From contig NZ_JAAXCY010000004.1 in the NCBI RefSeq assembly GCF_014230465.1, positions 558,001 through 622,000 of the forward strand: 64,000 bases of DNA, read 5' to 3'. The position numbers and the translations under genes were made by a program. Below, piece after piece: positions 21,642 through 31,832 of this stretch. Numbering within the stretch: the first letter of the stretch is position 1; every line of letters starts with the position of its first letter. The stretch comes from Pseudomonas cremoris. Lineage in GTDB: Bacteria; Pseudomonadota; Gammaproteobacteria; Pseudomonadales; Pseudomonadaceae. Under the pieces are notes generated by a model that was not told the DNA's origin, did not search any database, and saw nothing but the letters and a program-made list of their open reading frames with translations.

Positions 21642-24332
21642 TCAGCGCTTTTCTTGCTTGTTAGGCAGCGGCGCAAACAACGCTTCGATATCCTCATTGC
21701 CCAACTGCCAATCCCCCGTTGTACGCCCATCCAGCACACCCGCCGCCAGGTCGGACTTTTCTTTCTGCAGGTGCTGAATTTTCTCTTCCACCGTGCCCCG
21801 CGCAATCATCTTGTAGACGAACACGGGCTTCTCCTGGCCGATGCGATACGCACGGTCAGTCGCCTGGTTCTCCGTAGCCGGGTTCCACCACGGGTCGTAA
21901 TGGATCACCGTATCGGCTTCGGTCAGGTTCAGGCCTACGCCACCGGCCTTCAGGCTTATCAGAAAGATCTGCAGCTTGCCGCTCTGGAAGTCCTTCACTG
22001 GCGTGCGCCGGTCGCGGGTCTGGCCGGTCAATAGGGCGTAGGCAGTCCCACGTTTTTTCAGCTCGATTTCGATCAGGCTGAGCATCGAGGTGAACTGGGA
22101 AAACAGCAGGATGCGCCGCCCTTCGGCAAACAGCTCTTCAAGCATTTCCATCAAACTGTCGAGCTTGCCCGAGCTGCTGCCACGGGCGGGCAGGGTGGCG
22201 TCGTTGACCAGGCGCAAGTCGCAGCACACCTGGCGCAGCTTGAGCAGTGCTTCAAGAATGATGATCTGGCTGCGCGCCACGCCCTTGCGGGTGATTTCGT
22301 CGCGCACCTTCTTGTCCATGGCCAGGCGCATGGTTTCGTACACATCGCGCTGGGCTTCATTGAGGTCCACCCAGTGGACGATCTCGGTCTTGGGCGGCAA
22401 CTCGGTGGCCACTTGTTCCTTGGTGCGGCGTAACAGGAAGGGTTTGATCCGACCGTTGAGGTGTTGCAATCGCACATCACTGGCGCGCTTTTCGATGGGC
22501 ACGCGGTAATCGCGATTAAAACTCTTCACGTCACCCAGCCAACCCGGCAGCAAGAAGTGGAACAGCGACCACAACTCACCCAGGTGATTTTCCAGCGGTG
22601 TACCGCTCAGGCACAGGCGTTGTCGTGAATTCAGCTCGCGCGCAGCCTGGGCCGCCTTGCTGGAGGGATTCTTGATGTACTGGGCTTCATCGAGGATCAG
22701 CACATGCAAGGGCTGTGCGGCGAGCAGTTCGATGTCTTTGGGCAGCAGCGCGTAGGTGGTCAGCAGCAGGTCATAGTCCTGCAAGTGGGGGAAATGTTTC
22801 TTACGTCCCGCGCCATACAACGCCAGTACCTTGAGTTGCGGGGTGAAGTGCGCCGCTTCATCCAGCCAGTTCGGAATCAGGCTGGTGGGCATCACGACCA
22901 TGCACGGTCGATCCAGGCGCCCGGCGATTTTCTCGGTAAGAATATGCGCCAGTGTTTGCAAGGTTTTGCCCAGGCCCATGTCATCCGCAAGTATCCCGCC
23001 AACATCGAGCTGGCGCAGCGACTGCATCCAGCTCAATCCTTCCAGCTGATAGGGACGCAAGGTCGCGTTGAGCCCTTCGGGCGCCGCGCACGTGAAGTCC
23101 CTGATGTCCCGCAGGCGTTGGGCGAAGTTGCGGATCTTTTCGCCACCCTCCCATTGCAGGGGCAGGTCCTCCAGAGGGTTCAGGCGGATCGCATCGGCCT
23201 TGGCCAGGCGCAGCGTGGTGGTGCCGGATTCCTGCAGGTAAAACTCGCCGAGGGTCGCGAGCACAGGTTTCAAGCGGCCGTAGGGCAGTGCGACCTGGAT
23301 GGGGCCGTGACCATTGGGCAGGCCCGGGATATTCACCAGGATCAGCTCATCATCGCGGCGGCGGGCAAGTTTCTCCGGGTTGAGGATCTCGGTGTGGGAA
23401 CGCATCAAGTTCAACAGGATCGGCAGCAAGCTCAGCCGTTCGCCGTTGACGATGATCCCCAGTTCCAGATCAAACCAGTCGCGCTCCGGCCCTTCATCGA
23501 CCGTCGCGTACCAGTCATCGACGGCGCTCAGGTCAAAGCCGAAATCATCATCGATCAGCAACTCCCAGCCCTCGGCTCGCAAGGTCGGGGTGGCATTGAG
23601 GGTGAAGGTCAACCAGGCACTGTCATTGACCATCTCAAACAGCTCGCCGGCGCTTTCGGGCAAGGCCTTGCTTTGGCGTGTGGCGATCTTGAACCCGAGA
23701 AGACGCAGTTGTTCGCGGTACGGCTGCTCCAGCTCCGGATGCCGCTTGATCCGCAGGCTCTGAGTCTCCTGGCGCACCACGATATCGGCGTTCTTCTGCC
23801 CGCTGACGTAGTTGCCCAGGTAGTTGAATGACAGTGCCGCCCGGTGCTGGATATACCGCTGCATCTTGCCATTTCGCGGTTCAAACGCGCTGAACTCCAC
23901 ACTGGCCATCCACAGGCGCGGCACCGGTGGCACATCTTCCATCACCACTTGTGGCAGGGCCACGCGGTTATCCAGTACGGCCTGGAGTTTTTCCAGCAGT
24001 TCGGCATCCTGGGCCGCCGCCGGGTAGGCCAGGGTTTCCTGGACTTTGAGCAGCACCGCAGCGATGTGTTTGCAGTTGGTGTGTACCGGGCAGGTGCATC
24101 GGCTGTCCACCAGGATCAGCGTGCCCTTGGCCGACTCGCGCAGCGAGATCGTTTGCCGATACACGTTGCCGCCCGAGCCTTCGCAGCTGGCGACGATGGT
24201 GCTGTCGCCGGACTCGACAATGCGCACCCGGTTCTCCAGGGCATAGCGCCGGCCACGCTCAAGGCTTTGCTCTTTAAAGCGATTGGCCCACGAAGGGGCC
24301 AGGGGTTTGGTCAGCGACGACGGCAGGGACAT
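21642..24332 (-). CDS. SNF2-family helicase with SWIM zinc finger
   Basis: A large Swi2/Snf2 ATPase (896 residues). The N-terminus has a SWIM zinc motif with ligands Cys79, Cys81, Cys87 and His89 (CTCPVHTNCKH). The ATPase core has Walker A DDMGLGKTLQTL near residue 450, a DEAQ-type box LILDEAQYIKN, motif III LSGTPLENHLGELWSLFHFL, and the C-terminal helicase part with LLFSQFTSMLSLIE, SLKAGGVGLNLTEADTVI and DRAYRIGQ. This is the bacterial RapA-like/HepA-like group; in bacteria such proteins remodel RNA polymerase or act in DNA repair, but no role is established for this one. It is the last gene of the reverse-strand group mfd, csiV, helicase. Confidence 0.93.
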   Translation of the reverse strand: MSLPSSLTKPLAPSWANRFKEQSLERGRRYALENRVRIVESGDSTIVASCEGSGGNVYRQTISLRESAKGTLILVDSRCTCPVHTNCKHIAAVLLKVQETLAYPAAAQDAELLEKLQAVLDNRVALPQVVMEDVPPVPRLWMASVEFSAFEPRNGKMQRYIQHRAALSFNYLGNYVSGQKNADIVVRQETQSLRIKRHPELEQPYREQLRLLGFKIATRQSKALPESAGELFEMVNDSAWLTFTLNATPTLRAEGWELLIDDDFGFDLSAVDDWYATVDEGPERDWFDLELGIIVNGERLSLLPILLNLMRSHTEILNPEKLARRRDDELILVNIPGLPNGHGPIQVALPYGRLKPVLATLGEFYLQESGTTTLRLAKADAIRLNPLEDLPLQWEGGEKIRNFAQRLRDIRDFTCAAPEGLNATLRPYQLEGLSWMQSLRQLDVGGILADDMGLGKTLQTLAHILTEKIAGRLDRPCMVVMPTSLIPNWLDEAAHFTPQLKVLALYGAGRKKHFPHLQDYDLLLTTYALLPKDIELLAAQPLHVLILDEAQYIKNPSSKAAQAARELNSRQRLCLSGTPLENHLGELWSLFHFLLPGWLGDVKSFNRDYRVPIEKRASDVRLQHLNGRIKPFLLRRTKEQVATELPPKTEIVHWVDLNEAQRDVYETMRLAMDKKVRDEITRKGVARSQIIILEALLKLRQVCCDLRLVNDATLPARGSSSGKLDSLMEMLEELFAEGRRILLFSQFTSMLSLIEIELKKRGTAYALLTGQTRDRRTPVKDFQSGKLQIFLISLKAGGVGLNLTEADTVIHYDPWWNPATENQATDRAYRIGQEKPVFVYKMIARGTVEEKIQHLQKEKSDLAAGVLDGRTTGDWQLGNEDIEALFAPLPNKQEKR

Positions 24333-24341
24333 AGTGCGGGA

Positions 24342-24911
24342 TCAGTCCTGAATGTCAGGCGGTGGTGCGCTGGGCGGCTTGGCGGTCAGCGAGGTGATCT
24401 TGATCAGCAGCGCCAGATGGCCTCCGTCCAGGTAGTTGAGCTGGTTGTTCTTGGTGCGCACGTCTTTCTGGGCCAGATGCTCGCTGGCGATCACGCTGCC
24501 GTTGCTGTCGAACTGATTGATCCAGAAGTCCGCGTCAATATCGGTGAAGCGGCCCAGTTGCAGGCTCAAGACGCCCTCGATGGGGAACTGGCCGAACTGC
24601 TCCTGGCCGTCTGTAATCGCGATCTTCACCGGCTGCTCGCCGAGGTTCTGCTCCCACGCCTTGTGCGCCAACACCGTATAGCTGTTGTCGGCGTTGAGCT
24701 TGTCGACAATGTTGTTCAGGCGTGGCGGGCTCAGTTTATCGGTGCCCAGGTGCGCAGCGCCGGCATCCCAGTTTTCCGGGGCGGCGCGGCTGTTGATCAC
24801 CGGCTCCGCATTCTGGCGCACCAGGATCATTTCCACCTGGTACGGGCTGTCGGCGAACGCCGAAGGTGCCACGACCACCAACAACAGGCTCAGGATGCGG
24901 AACAGGCGCAT
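24342..24911 (-). CDS. CsiV-family peptidoglycan-binding protein
   Basis: A 189-residue periplasmic protein with a Sec signal peptide (MRLFRILSLLLVVVAPSAFAD). The mature start YQVEMILVRQN and the closing LNYLDGGHLALLIKIT are typical of the CsiV family, first described in Vibrio as affecting peptidoglycan remodelling. The start was set at ATG 24911 because GAAGGACG lies in front; a TTG 15 bases upstream would overlap mfd. It lies 11 bases after the mfd stop and 9 bases before the helicase gene, so all three are probably one transcript. Family assignment is from pattern memory. Confidence 0.82.
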   Translation of the reverse strand: MRLFRILSLLLVVVAPSAFADSPYQVEMILVRQNAEPVINSRAAPENWDAGAAHLGTDKLSPPRLNNIVDKLNADNSYTVLAHKAWEQNLGEQPVKIAITDGQEQFGQFPIEGVLSLQLGRFTDIDADFWINQFDSNGSVIASEHLAQKDVRTKNNQLNYLDGGHLALLIKITSLTAKPPSAPPPDIQD

Positions 24912-24922
24912 GACGGCGTCCT

Positions 24923-27900
24923 TCAAACAGATTTCGGGATGAGGCGCTCAAACAGCGCCTCCAGGGTATTAAAGCGTTCTTCGGCGCGTTCCATCGGCAC
25001 CATGAACTTGAACAGCGTAGCCCCTTCGAACTTGTAGCGGTTGGGTTGGCCCTGGATCAGCTTGATCAGCACCAGCGGGTCCACCGGCGTCTGCGCTTCG
25101 AACTCGATGCGCCCACCTTGCGGCCCTGCATCGACCTTCTTGATCCCCAGTTGCTCGGCCTGCAATTTGAGCAAGGTCAAACGCACCAGGTTTTTGGTCG
25201 GTTCCGGCAACAAGCCGAAGCGGTCGATCATTTCCACCTGCAGGTCCTTGAGGCCTTCTTCGTCGGTGGCCGAGGCGATGCGCTTGTACAGGATCAGCCG
25301 CGCATGCACATCCGGCAGGTAGTCCTCGGGGATCAGCGCCGGCAAGCGCAGGTTGATCTCCGGGCCGCCGCCCAAGGGTTGATCGAGGTTCGGTTGCTCG
25401 CCCTTGCGGATGGCTTTCACCGCCCGTTCAAGCATCTCCATATACAAGGTGAAACCCACAGCCTGGATCTGCCCGCTCTGGCCATCGCCCAGCAGTTCGC
25501 CAGCACCACGGATTTCCAGGTCGTTGGTGGCCAGCACAAAACCGGCGCCCAGGTCCTGGGTGTTGGCGATAGCCTCCAGGCGCTTTTCCGCGTCGGAGGT
25601 GATCTGTTGGCGCGGCGGCGTCAGCAAATAGGCATAGGCCTGGTGGTGACTGCGGCCGACGCGGCCGCGCAACTGGTGCAACTGAGCCAGGCCGAATTTG
25701 TCGGCACGCTCGATGATGATGGTGTTGGCGCTCGGCACGTCGATGCCGGTCTCGATGATGGTCGAGGCGATCAGCACATTGAAGCGCTTGTGGTAGAAGT
25801 CGCTCATCACTTGTTCGAGTTCGCGCTCGCGCATCTGCCCGTGGCCGATGGCGATGCGGGCTTCGGGCACCAGTTCGGCGAGGTCGGCGGCGCATTTCTC
25901 GATGGTCTTCACATCGTTGTGCAGGTAGTACACCTGCCCGCCGCGCAGCAGTTCGCGCAACAGCGCTTCCTTGACCGTGCTTTTGTTTTGCTCCATCACG
26001 AAGGTGCGCACCGACAGGCGTCGTGCCGGCGGCGTGGCGATGATTGACAGGTCGCGCATGCCCGACACCGCCATGTTCAGCGTGCGCGGAATCGGTGTGG
26101 CGGTCAGGGTAAGAATGTCCACTTCGCTGCGCAGGGCCTTGAGCTGTTCCTTCTGGCGCACACCAAAACGGTGTTCTTCGTCGATGATTACCAGGCCCAG
26201 GTTTTTGATCTTCACGTCGTCCGACAGCAGCTTGTGGGTGCCGATGACGATGTCGATCTTGCCTTCGGCCAAATCGGCGACCGCCGCATTCACTTCCTTG
26301 GCGGACTTGAAGCGGCTCATCACTTCCACAGTCACAGGCCAGTCGGCAAAACGGTCGCGAAAGCTGTTGTAGTGCTGCTGGGCGAGCAGGGTGGTCGGTA
26401 CCAGGATCGCCACTTGGCGACCGCCGTGTACCGCAATAAACGCGGCGCGCATGGCCACTTCGGTCTTGCCGAAGCCCACGTCGCCGCAGACCAGGCGGTC
26501 CATCGGCTTGGGCGCGAGCATGTCGGCGCGCACCGCTTCAATAGTGGTTTGCTGGTCTGGGGTTTCTTCGAAGGCGAAACCGGCGCTGAAGGTGGCGTAG
26601 TCGGCTTTAGGGTCGGCGAACGCATAACCTTCGCGGGCGGCGCGGCGCGCGTAGATGTCGAGCAGTTCGGCGGCCACGTCGCGCACTTGCTCGGCGGCCT
26701 TGCGCTTGGCTTTCTGCCAGGTCTCGGAGCCCAAACGGTGCAACGGCGCCAAGGCGTCGTCGCTGCCGGTGTAGCGCGCGATCAGGTGCAGGTTGGCGAC
26801 CGGCACGTAGAGCTTGGCGCCCTCGGCGTATTCCATGGTGAGGAATTCGGCGGCCTGGTTGTCGATCTCCAGGGTCTGCAGGCCGAGGTAGCGGCCCACA
26901 CCGTGGTCGATATGCACCACCGGCGCGCCTTCGCGCAGCTCGGTGAGGTTCTTGATCACGGCATCGTTGTTGGCGTCGGCACGTTTTTCGCGGCGACGGC
27001 GCTGCATCACGCGTTGGCCGAACAGCGGGCTTTCGGCGATCAGTGCCAGGGCCGGATCGTCCAGCAGCAAGCCTTCATCCAACGGTGCGATGGTGATTGC
27101 CAGGCGGTCTTTGCTTTTCACAAAGTCCGGCCAGCTGTCGACGGTTTTCGGTCGCAGCTTCAGGCGTTCCAGCAACTCCAGCAGTACTTCGCGGCGGCCG
27201 GCGGATTCGGCGGTAAACAGCACGCGGCCGGGGAAGTCACCGAGGAAGTTGGAGAGCGCTTCCAGTGGCTGGTTGGCCTTGGCTTCAATCGCCAAATTAG
27301 GCAGCGTTTGCGCGGGGAAGCGCTCACGGCCACTGCCGGCTTCCACGTCCTGCTGGCTGGCGACCACGCGCGGCCAGCTTTTCAGGCGGGCGAAGCAGTC
27401 TTCCACCGGCAGGAACAGCTCGGCGGGCGGCAATAGAGGACGGGAGGGGTCGACGCGGCGTTCTTCATAACGATTACGTACGTCGTTCCAGAAGTTTTCT
27501 GCCGCTTGTTCGATGCCGGGCAGCGAGAACACCTGGGTGTCCTGGGGCAGGTAGTCGAACAGGGTGGAGGTTTCGTCGAAGAACAGCGGCAGGTAGTACT
27601 CGATACCGGCCGGTGTAATCCCGCTGCTCAAGTCCTGGAAGATCGGGCAACGGCGGAAGTCGACGTCGAAGCGTTCACGAAAGCGTGCCTTGAAGCGCGT
27701 GACCGCATCCTTCTGCAGCGGGAACTCGCGCGCCGGCAGCAGTTTGATCGATTCCACCTTGTCGATGGAGCGCTGGTTCTCGGGGTCGAACGTGCGCAGG
27801 GTTTCGATTTCGTCATCGAACAGGTCGATGCGATAGGGCAGTTTGCTACCCATCGGGAACAAGTCGATCAATGCGCCGCGTACCGCGAATTCACCGTGCT

Positions 27901-28372
27901 CGTACACCGTGTCGACGCAGCGGTAGCCGCTGGCTTCCAGGCGCGTGCGCATCTGCTCCACGTCGAGCTTCTGGCCAACATCCAGCACCAGGCTGCTGCC
28001 CAGCAGGAACTTGGTCGGCGCCAGGCGATGCAGGGCCGTGGTGATCGGCACCACTAGCAAGCCGTGGGCCAGTTCCGGCAAGCGGTACAGGCTCGCGATG
28101 CGTTGGGAGATGATGTCCTGGTGCGGCGAGAACAGGTCGTAGGGCAGGGTTTCCCAGTCGGGAAAATGCAGCACCGGCAAATCGGGGGCGAAGAAGCTCA
28201 GCTCCTGCTCCAACCGTTCGGCGCTTTGGCTGTCGGCGGTCAGTAGCAGGGTAAAGCGTTTGGCTGCGCTGGCAGCCTCGGCAATGGCCAGGCTCAGGGC
28301 GGCACCGGGCAGATTGCCCCAGTGCTGTTTGCCTGCCGCAGCAGGGAGAAGCGGTAGACGCAGGACGGGCAC
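24923..28372 (-). CDS. mfd: Transcription-repair coupling factor
   Basis: ATP-dependent translocase that removes stalled RNA polymerase and recruits UvrA. The 1149-residue product has the UvrB-like N-terminal module (HFPDWETLPYDLFSPHQDI), the RNA polymerase interaction domain (PVVHIDHGVGRYLGLQ and EFLTMEYAEGAKLYVPV around residues 490-530), and RecG-like helicase motifs: Walker A CGDVGFGKTEVAMRA, DEEH box VIIDEEHRFGV, TATPIPRTL, and GRVGRSHHQAYAYLL. The start is a GTG. Upstream lies a 355-base divergent region shared with gap. Confidence 0.97.
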   Translation of the reverse strand: MPVLRLPLLPAAAGKQHWGNLPGAALSLAIAEAASAAKRFTLLLTADSQSAERLEQELSFFAPDLPVLHFPDWETLPYDLFSPHQDIISQRIASLYRLPELAHGLLVVPITTALHRLAPTKFLLGSSLVLDVGQKLDVEQMRTRLEASGYRCVDTVYEHGEFAVRGALIDLFPMGSKLPYRIDLFDDEIETLRTFDPENQRSIDKVESIKLLPAREFPLQKDAVTRFKARFRERFDVDFRRCPIFQDLSSGITPAGIEYYLPLFFDETSTLFDYLPQDTQVFSLPGIEQAAENFWNDVRNRYEERRVDPSRPLLPPAELFLPVEDCFARLKSWPRVVASQQDVEAGSGRERFPAQTLPNLAIEAKANQPLEALSNFLGDFPGRVLFTAESAGRREVLLELLERLKLRPKTVDSWPDFVKSKDRLAITIAPLDEGLLLDDPALALIAESPLFGQRVMQRRRREKRADANNDAVIKNLTELREGAPVVHIDHGVGRYLGLQTLEIDNQAAEFLTMEYAEGAKLYVPVANLHLIARYTGSDDALAPLHRLGSETWQKAKRKAAEQVRDVAAELLDIYARRAAREGYAFADPKADYATFSAGFAFEETPDQQTTIEAVRADMLAPKPMDRLVCGDVGFGKTEVAMRAAFIAVHGGRQVAILVPTTLLAQQHYNSFRDRFADWPVTVEVMSRFKSAKEVNAAVADLAEGKIDIVIGTHKLLSDDVKIKNLGLVIIDEEHRFGVRQKEQLKALRSEVDILTLTATPIPRTLNMAVSGMRDLSIIATPPARRLSVRTFVMEQNKSTVKEALLRELLRGGQVYYLHNDVKTIEKCAADLAELVPEARIAIGHGQMRERELEQVMSDFYHKRFNVLIASTIIETGIDVPSANTIIIERADKFGLAQLHQLRGRVGRSHHQAYAYLLTPPRQQITSDAEKRLEAIANTQDLGAGFVLATNDLEIRGAGELLGDGQSGQIQAVGFTLYMEMLERAVKAIRKGEQPNLDQPLGGGPEINLRLPALIPEDYLPDVHARLILYKRIASATDEEGLKDLQVEMIDRFGLLPEPTKNLVRLTLLKLQAEQLGIKKVDAGPQGGRIEFEAQTPVDPLVLIKLIQGQPNRYKFEGATLFKFMVPMERAEERFNTLEALFERLIPKSV

Positions 28373-28727
28373 GGAAGGTTGAGCTCCAAGCGTTGCGACA
28401 AAGTCGGTAATTGTAACGGTGCGAGGCGCCGTCTGTCAGTTGCTGACTGAGCCTATTACGGTTTGTAGGAAATGTAGTGGCTAAGACAAACAATGGTGCC
28501 TTTTGGCTCAATATGTAGTGTCAAAAAGCACGAGGTTTTCGGAGGGTTACGGATAAGTCGCCCTGCCTGACAAGAAGCTGGTCTTCTGGAACCCGCGTAT
28601 TTACTGGGCTCCAGCGGGGTGTCAATTTTTGGCAAGCACTTTTTGTTGCCTGGGGCGCATTGCTCCGAGGCCAGTCGGGCGGCATAATGTAGCCCCTTTT
28701 TTCTGCCCCTACATGTGGAAGGTTCCC
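28373..28727. promoter_or_regulatory. Divergent mfd-gap intergenic region
   Basis: No gene is supported in these 355 bases. A good promoter for gap is visible near 28660; the rest holds no repeat, terminator or operator that I can identify. The frame of gap is open here, but no ribosome site is present before its upstream ATGs. Confidence 0.5.
28660..28688 (+). promoter_or_regulatory. Probable sigma-70 promoter of gap
   Basis: -35 TTGCTC (28660-28665), 17-base spacer, -10 CATAAT (28683-28688), giving a leader of about 33 bases before the GTG start. Confidence 0.5.
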
Positions 28728-30176
28728 GTGACTCAGAAGCCCGACCAGTGTCTTGGTGAATGGATCGACCGTGAAGCACTCGCAGAAGCGATGATTCCGC
28801 TTATCGGCCAGCTGTACCGCAATAACAATGTGGTGAGCTCGATCTATGGCCGCAGCCTGATCAACCAGTCTGTCATCGCGATTCTCAAAGCTCACCGCTT
28901 TGCGCGCCATCGCTCCGCCGACGACAGCGAACTCTCCGTCCACGAAACATTCCCACTGCTTAAAGCCATGAGCGAGCTCAAGCTCGGCGCGGCTTCGGTA
29001 GACCTGGGCAAGTTGGCCTACAAATTCCGCAAAGAAGGCGCTGGCCGTACCGCCGAGCAGTTCGTGCGTGAAGAAATGGCTGACGTGGTAGGTCAACAGA
29101 ACGCCGCTGCCCGTAAAGGCACCGACGTTGTGCTGTACGGCTTCGGTCGTATCGGCCGCCTGCTGGCGCGCATCCTGATCGAAAAAACCGGTGGTGGCGA
29201 CGGCCTGCGCCTGCGTGCCATCGTTGTGCGCAAAGGCGCCGAGAACGACCTGACCAAGCGCGCCAGCCTGCTGCGTCGCGACTCGGTACACGGTCCGTTC
29301 AACGGCACCATCGTCATCGACGAAGAAAACAACACCATCACCGCCAACGGTAACCTGATCCAGGTGATCTACGCGAAGAACCCGACTGAGGTGGACTACA
29401 CCCAGTACGGCATCAAGGACGCCCTGCTGGTGGACAACACCGGCGTATGGCGTGATGCCGACGGCCTGGGCCAGCACTTGGCGTGCCCGGGTATCGACCG
29501 CGTTGTCCTGACCGCACCGGGCAAGGGCAAGCTGAAGAACATCGTTCACGGTATCAACCACGGTGAAATCACCGCTGACGACAAGATCGTGTCCGCTGCT
29601 TCCTGCACCACCAACGCCATCGTGCCGGTGCTCAAGGCAGTGAATGACAAGTTCGGCATCGTTAACGGCCACGTTGAAACCGTTCACTCGTACACCAACG
29701 ACCAGAACCTGATCGACAACTTCCACAAGGGCGATCGCCGTGGCCGTAGCGCCGCGCTGAACATGGTGATCACCGAGACCGGTGCTGCCACCGCTGCTGC
29801 CAAGGCCCTGCCTGAGCTGGCCGGCAAGCTGACCGGTAACGCGATCCGTGTTCCGACGCCAAACGTGTCGATGGCTATCCTCAACCTAAACCTTGAGAAA
29901 GCCGCCACCCGTGAAGAGATGAACGAGTACCTGCGCTACATGGCGCTGCACTCCGACCTGCATAAGCAGATCGACTTCGTTAATTCGCAGGAAGTGGTGT
30001 CCACCGACTTCGTGGGCTCGCGCCACGCCGGTGTGGTGGACGCTGAGGCGACCATTACCCAGGACAACCGCGTTGTGCTGTACGTGTGGTACGACAACGA
30101 GTTCGGCTACAGCTGCCAGGTGGTTCGCGTGATGGAAGACATGGCTGGGGTCAACCCGCCGGCGTTTCCGCGCTAA
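28728..30176 (+). CDS. gap: Glyceraldehyde-3-phosphate dehydrogenase, long form with N-terminal extension
   Basis: Phosphorylating-type GAPDH of 482 residues, about 150 longer than ordinary GapA. The extension (TQKPDQCLGEWIDREALAE to AEQFVREEMADVVGQQ) is helical with no known domain. The dehydrogenase part has the NAD motif YGFGRIGRLLARIL, the catalytic cysteine in SAASCTTNAIVP (Cys293), the histidine in VHSYTNDQNL and the C-terminal WYDNEFGYSCQVVR. I chose GTG 28728 because GGAAGG lies in front; ATG 28713 has no ribosome site. This long form occurs in pseudomonads (PA3001) alongside other Gap enzymes, likely with a gluconeogenic role. A terminator follows. Confidence 0.9.
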   Translation: MTQKPDQCLGEWIDREALAEAMIPLIGQLYRNNNVVSSIYGRSLINQSVIAILKAHRFARHRSADDSELSVHETFPLLKAMSELKLGAASVDLGKLAYKFRKEGAGRTAEQFVREEMADVVGQQNAAARKGTDVVLYGFGRIGRLLARILIEKTGGGDGLRLRAIVVRKGAENDLTKRASLLRRDSVHGPFNGTIVIDEENNTITANGNLIQVIYAKNPTEVDYTQYGIKDALLVDNTGVWRDADGLGQHLACPGIDRVVLTAPGKGKLKNIVHGINHGEITADDKIVSAASCTTNAIVPVLKAVNDKFGIVNGHVETVHSYTNDQNLIDNFHKGDRRGRSAALNMVITETGAATAAAKALPELAGKLTGNAIRVPTPNVSMAILNLNLEKAATREEMNEYLRYMALHSDLHKQIDFVNSQEVVSTDFVGSRHAGVVDAEATITQDNRVVLYVWYDNEFGYSCQVVRVMEDMAGVNPPAFPR

Positions 30177-30192
30177 GCGTTCGCAGTAAATG

Positions 30193-30222
30193 AAAAAGCC
30201 CCGACTGGTTCGGGGCTTTTTT
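30193..30222 (+). terminator. Rho-independent terminator of gap
   Basis: Perfect 12-bp stem AAAAAGCCCCGA / TCGGGGCTTTTT with a CTGGT loop; also usable leftward for the facing MFS gene. Confidence 0.92.
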
Positions 30223-30273
30223 ATGCCTGTGGGATTTGGGGTGAATGTGAGGGCCTCTTCGCGAGCAAGCGAT

Positions 30274-31575
30274 CTATCGAGCGCCACCAATCACTGAGGC
30301 CTGCGCCGTCCTCAGCTCATGCCGATTGCCTTTAAACAGCACCAACGTCGCAATCAACCCCAGCACCGCCGCCCCACTCAACCAGATCCCCGGCGCCGCC
30401 TTGTTGTCCAGCACATGGATCAGGTACGTGCACGCCGCAGGGGTGAAGCCGCCAAACGTTGCGGTCGCCAGGCTATAGGCCAGGGAGAACCCGGTGGTGC
30501 GCACTTCCACCGGCATGATCTCGGTGAGCGCCACCACCATTGCACCGTTGTATGAGCCGTACAGGAACGACAGCCACAGCAGCACAATCAGCAGGTGGGT
30601 GAAACTTGGATTGACCACCAGCCATGACAGCGCCGGATACGCCGTGAGGATCGCCAGAATAGTTGCGCCGAGCAGCAGGGGTTTACGCCCGATCTTGTCG
30701 GACACCGCGCCCATCACCGGCAACCAGATGAAGTTCGAGATGCCCACGCAGACGGTCACCAGTAGGGCGTCGAAATCCGACAGGTGCAGTTCGGCCTTGC
30801 CGAAAGTGGGGGTGTAGGCGGTGATCAGGTAGAACGACACGGTGGTCATCACCACCAACGCCATGCCCGCAATGACGACGCCGAAGTTCTGACCAATCGA
30901 ACGGACAATTTCCTGCAGGGTAGGGCGATGTTTCCGGGCCTGGAATTCAGGGGTTTCTTCTAGAGAGCGACGAATCACGAAGATCACCGGCACGATCATG
31001 CAGCCAATCAGGAACGGTACCCGCCAGCCCCAATCACCCATCTGCTCTGGGCTGAGCCAGTGGTTCAGGCCTACGCCGAGCAAGCCGGCGAACACCACGG
31101 CGGCCTGTTGGCTGGCGGATTGCCAACTGACGAAGAAACCCTTGCGCCCAGCGGTGGCGATTTCCGCCAGGTACACCGACACACCGCCCAGCTCTACACC
31201 AGCCGAGAAGCCTTGCAGCAAACGGCCAAACAACACCAGCAAGGGCGCGGCGACGCCGAGGGTGGCATAGCCTGGTACACAGGCAATCAGGATGGTGCCG
31301 GCAGCCATCAGGGCCAAAGTGATCACCAGGCCTTTCTTGCGGCCGTGACGGTCGATGTAGGCGCCGAGGAAGATTGCGCCGAGTGGACGCATGAGAAAAC
31401 CGGCGCCGAAGGTCGCGAGGGACAGCATCAGGGAGGCAAAGGCGCTGTCGGTGGGAAAGAAGGTCTTGGCGATGGCCGTGGCGTAGAAGCCGTAGACCAT
31501 GAAGTCGAACATTTCGAGGAAGTTACCGCTGACAACGCGAAAGATCGCCTTGCCTTTGCCCGTTGAAGTGGACAT
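30274..31575 (-). CDS. MFS metabolite:H+ symporter, citrate/tricarballylate type
   Basis: A 433-residue 12-helix transporter of the MHS branch of the major facilitator superfamily. It begins with [30 protein letters not shown] (seen as [14 protein letters not shown]), carries the cytoplasmic loop signatures DRHGRKKGL and [10 protein letters not shown], and [14 protein letters not shown] in the central loop. These features are shared with CitA/TcuC citrate and tricarballylate symporters, so a tricarboxylate is my best guess for substrate. A GTG lies 9 bases upstream in frame; ATG 31575 was preferred. No catabolic genes adjoin it, so the substrate is not supported by context. Confidence 0.85.
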   Translation of the reverse strand: MSTSTGKGKAIFRVVSGNFLEMFDFMVYGFYATAIAKTFFPTDSAFASLMLSLATFGAGFLMRPLGAIFLGAYIDRHGRKKGLVITLALMAAGTILIACVPGYATLGVAAPLLVLFGRLLQGFSAGVELGGVSVYLAEIATAGRKGFFVSWQSASQQAAVVFAGLLGVGLNHWLSPEQMGDWGWRVPFLIGCMIVPVIFVIRRSLEETPEFQARKHRPTLQEIVRSIGQNFGVVIAGMALVVMTTVSFYLITAYTPTFGKAELHLSDFDALLVTVCVGISNFIWLPVMGAVSDKIGRKPLLLGATILAILTAYPALSWLVVNPSFTHLLIVLLWLSFLYGSYNGAMVVALTEIMPVEVRTTGFSLAYSLATATFGGFTPAACTYLIHVLDNKAAPGIWLSGAAVLGLIATLVLFKGNRHELRTAQASVIGGAR

Positions 31576-31731
31576 GTCATTCACTCGTTTTGGCTATCTT
31601 ATTAGTGATTCCCTGGTCGCAGATCGTCCTTTCGGTGTTTTGTAACCATATGTGTATTAGTCGCTACCGGCAATAAATTTGATAGCACGCTGACTAAATG
31701 CCAAAGGATCTGTGGGCGATAAAAATCCAAA

Positions 31732-31821
31732 TGTGGGAGCGGGCTTGCTCGCGAACGCGGTGTGTCAGGCACTTGATGAGCTATCTGGCACGCCGCGTTC
31801 GCGAGCAAGCCCGCTCCCACA
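31732..31821. repeat. REP doublet, 29-bp arms
   Basis: Complementary arms 31732-31760 and 31793-31821 of the main family, 32-base spacer. It lies directly upstream of the MFS gene and just after the end of the chalcone-isomerase-like gene. Confidence 0.92.
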
Positions 31822-31832
31822 GGGGATGTGCG

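Noticed and set aside
30250..30266. TTCGCGAGCAAGC fragment after gap
   Set aside because: Only 13 bases match the REP arm with no partner; too short to call.
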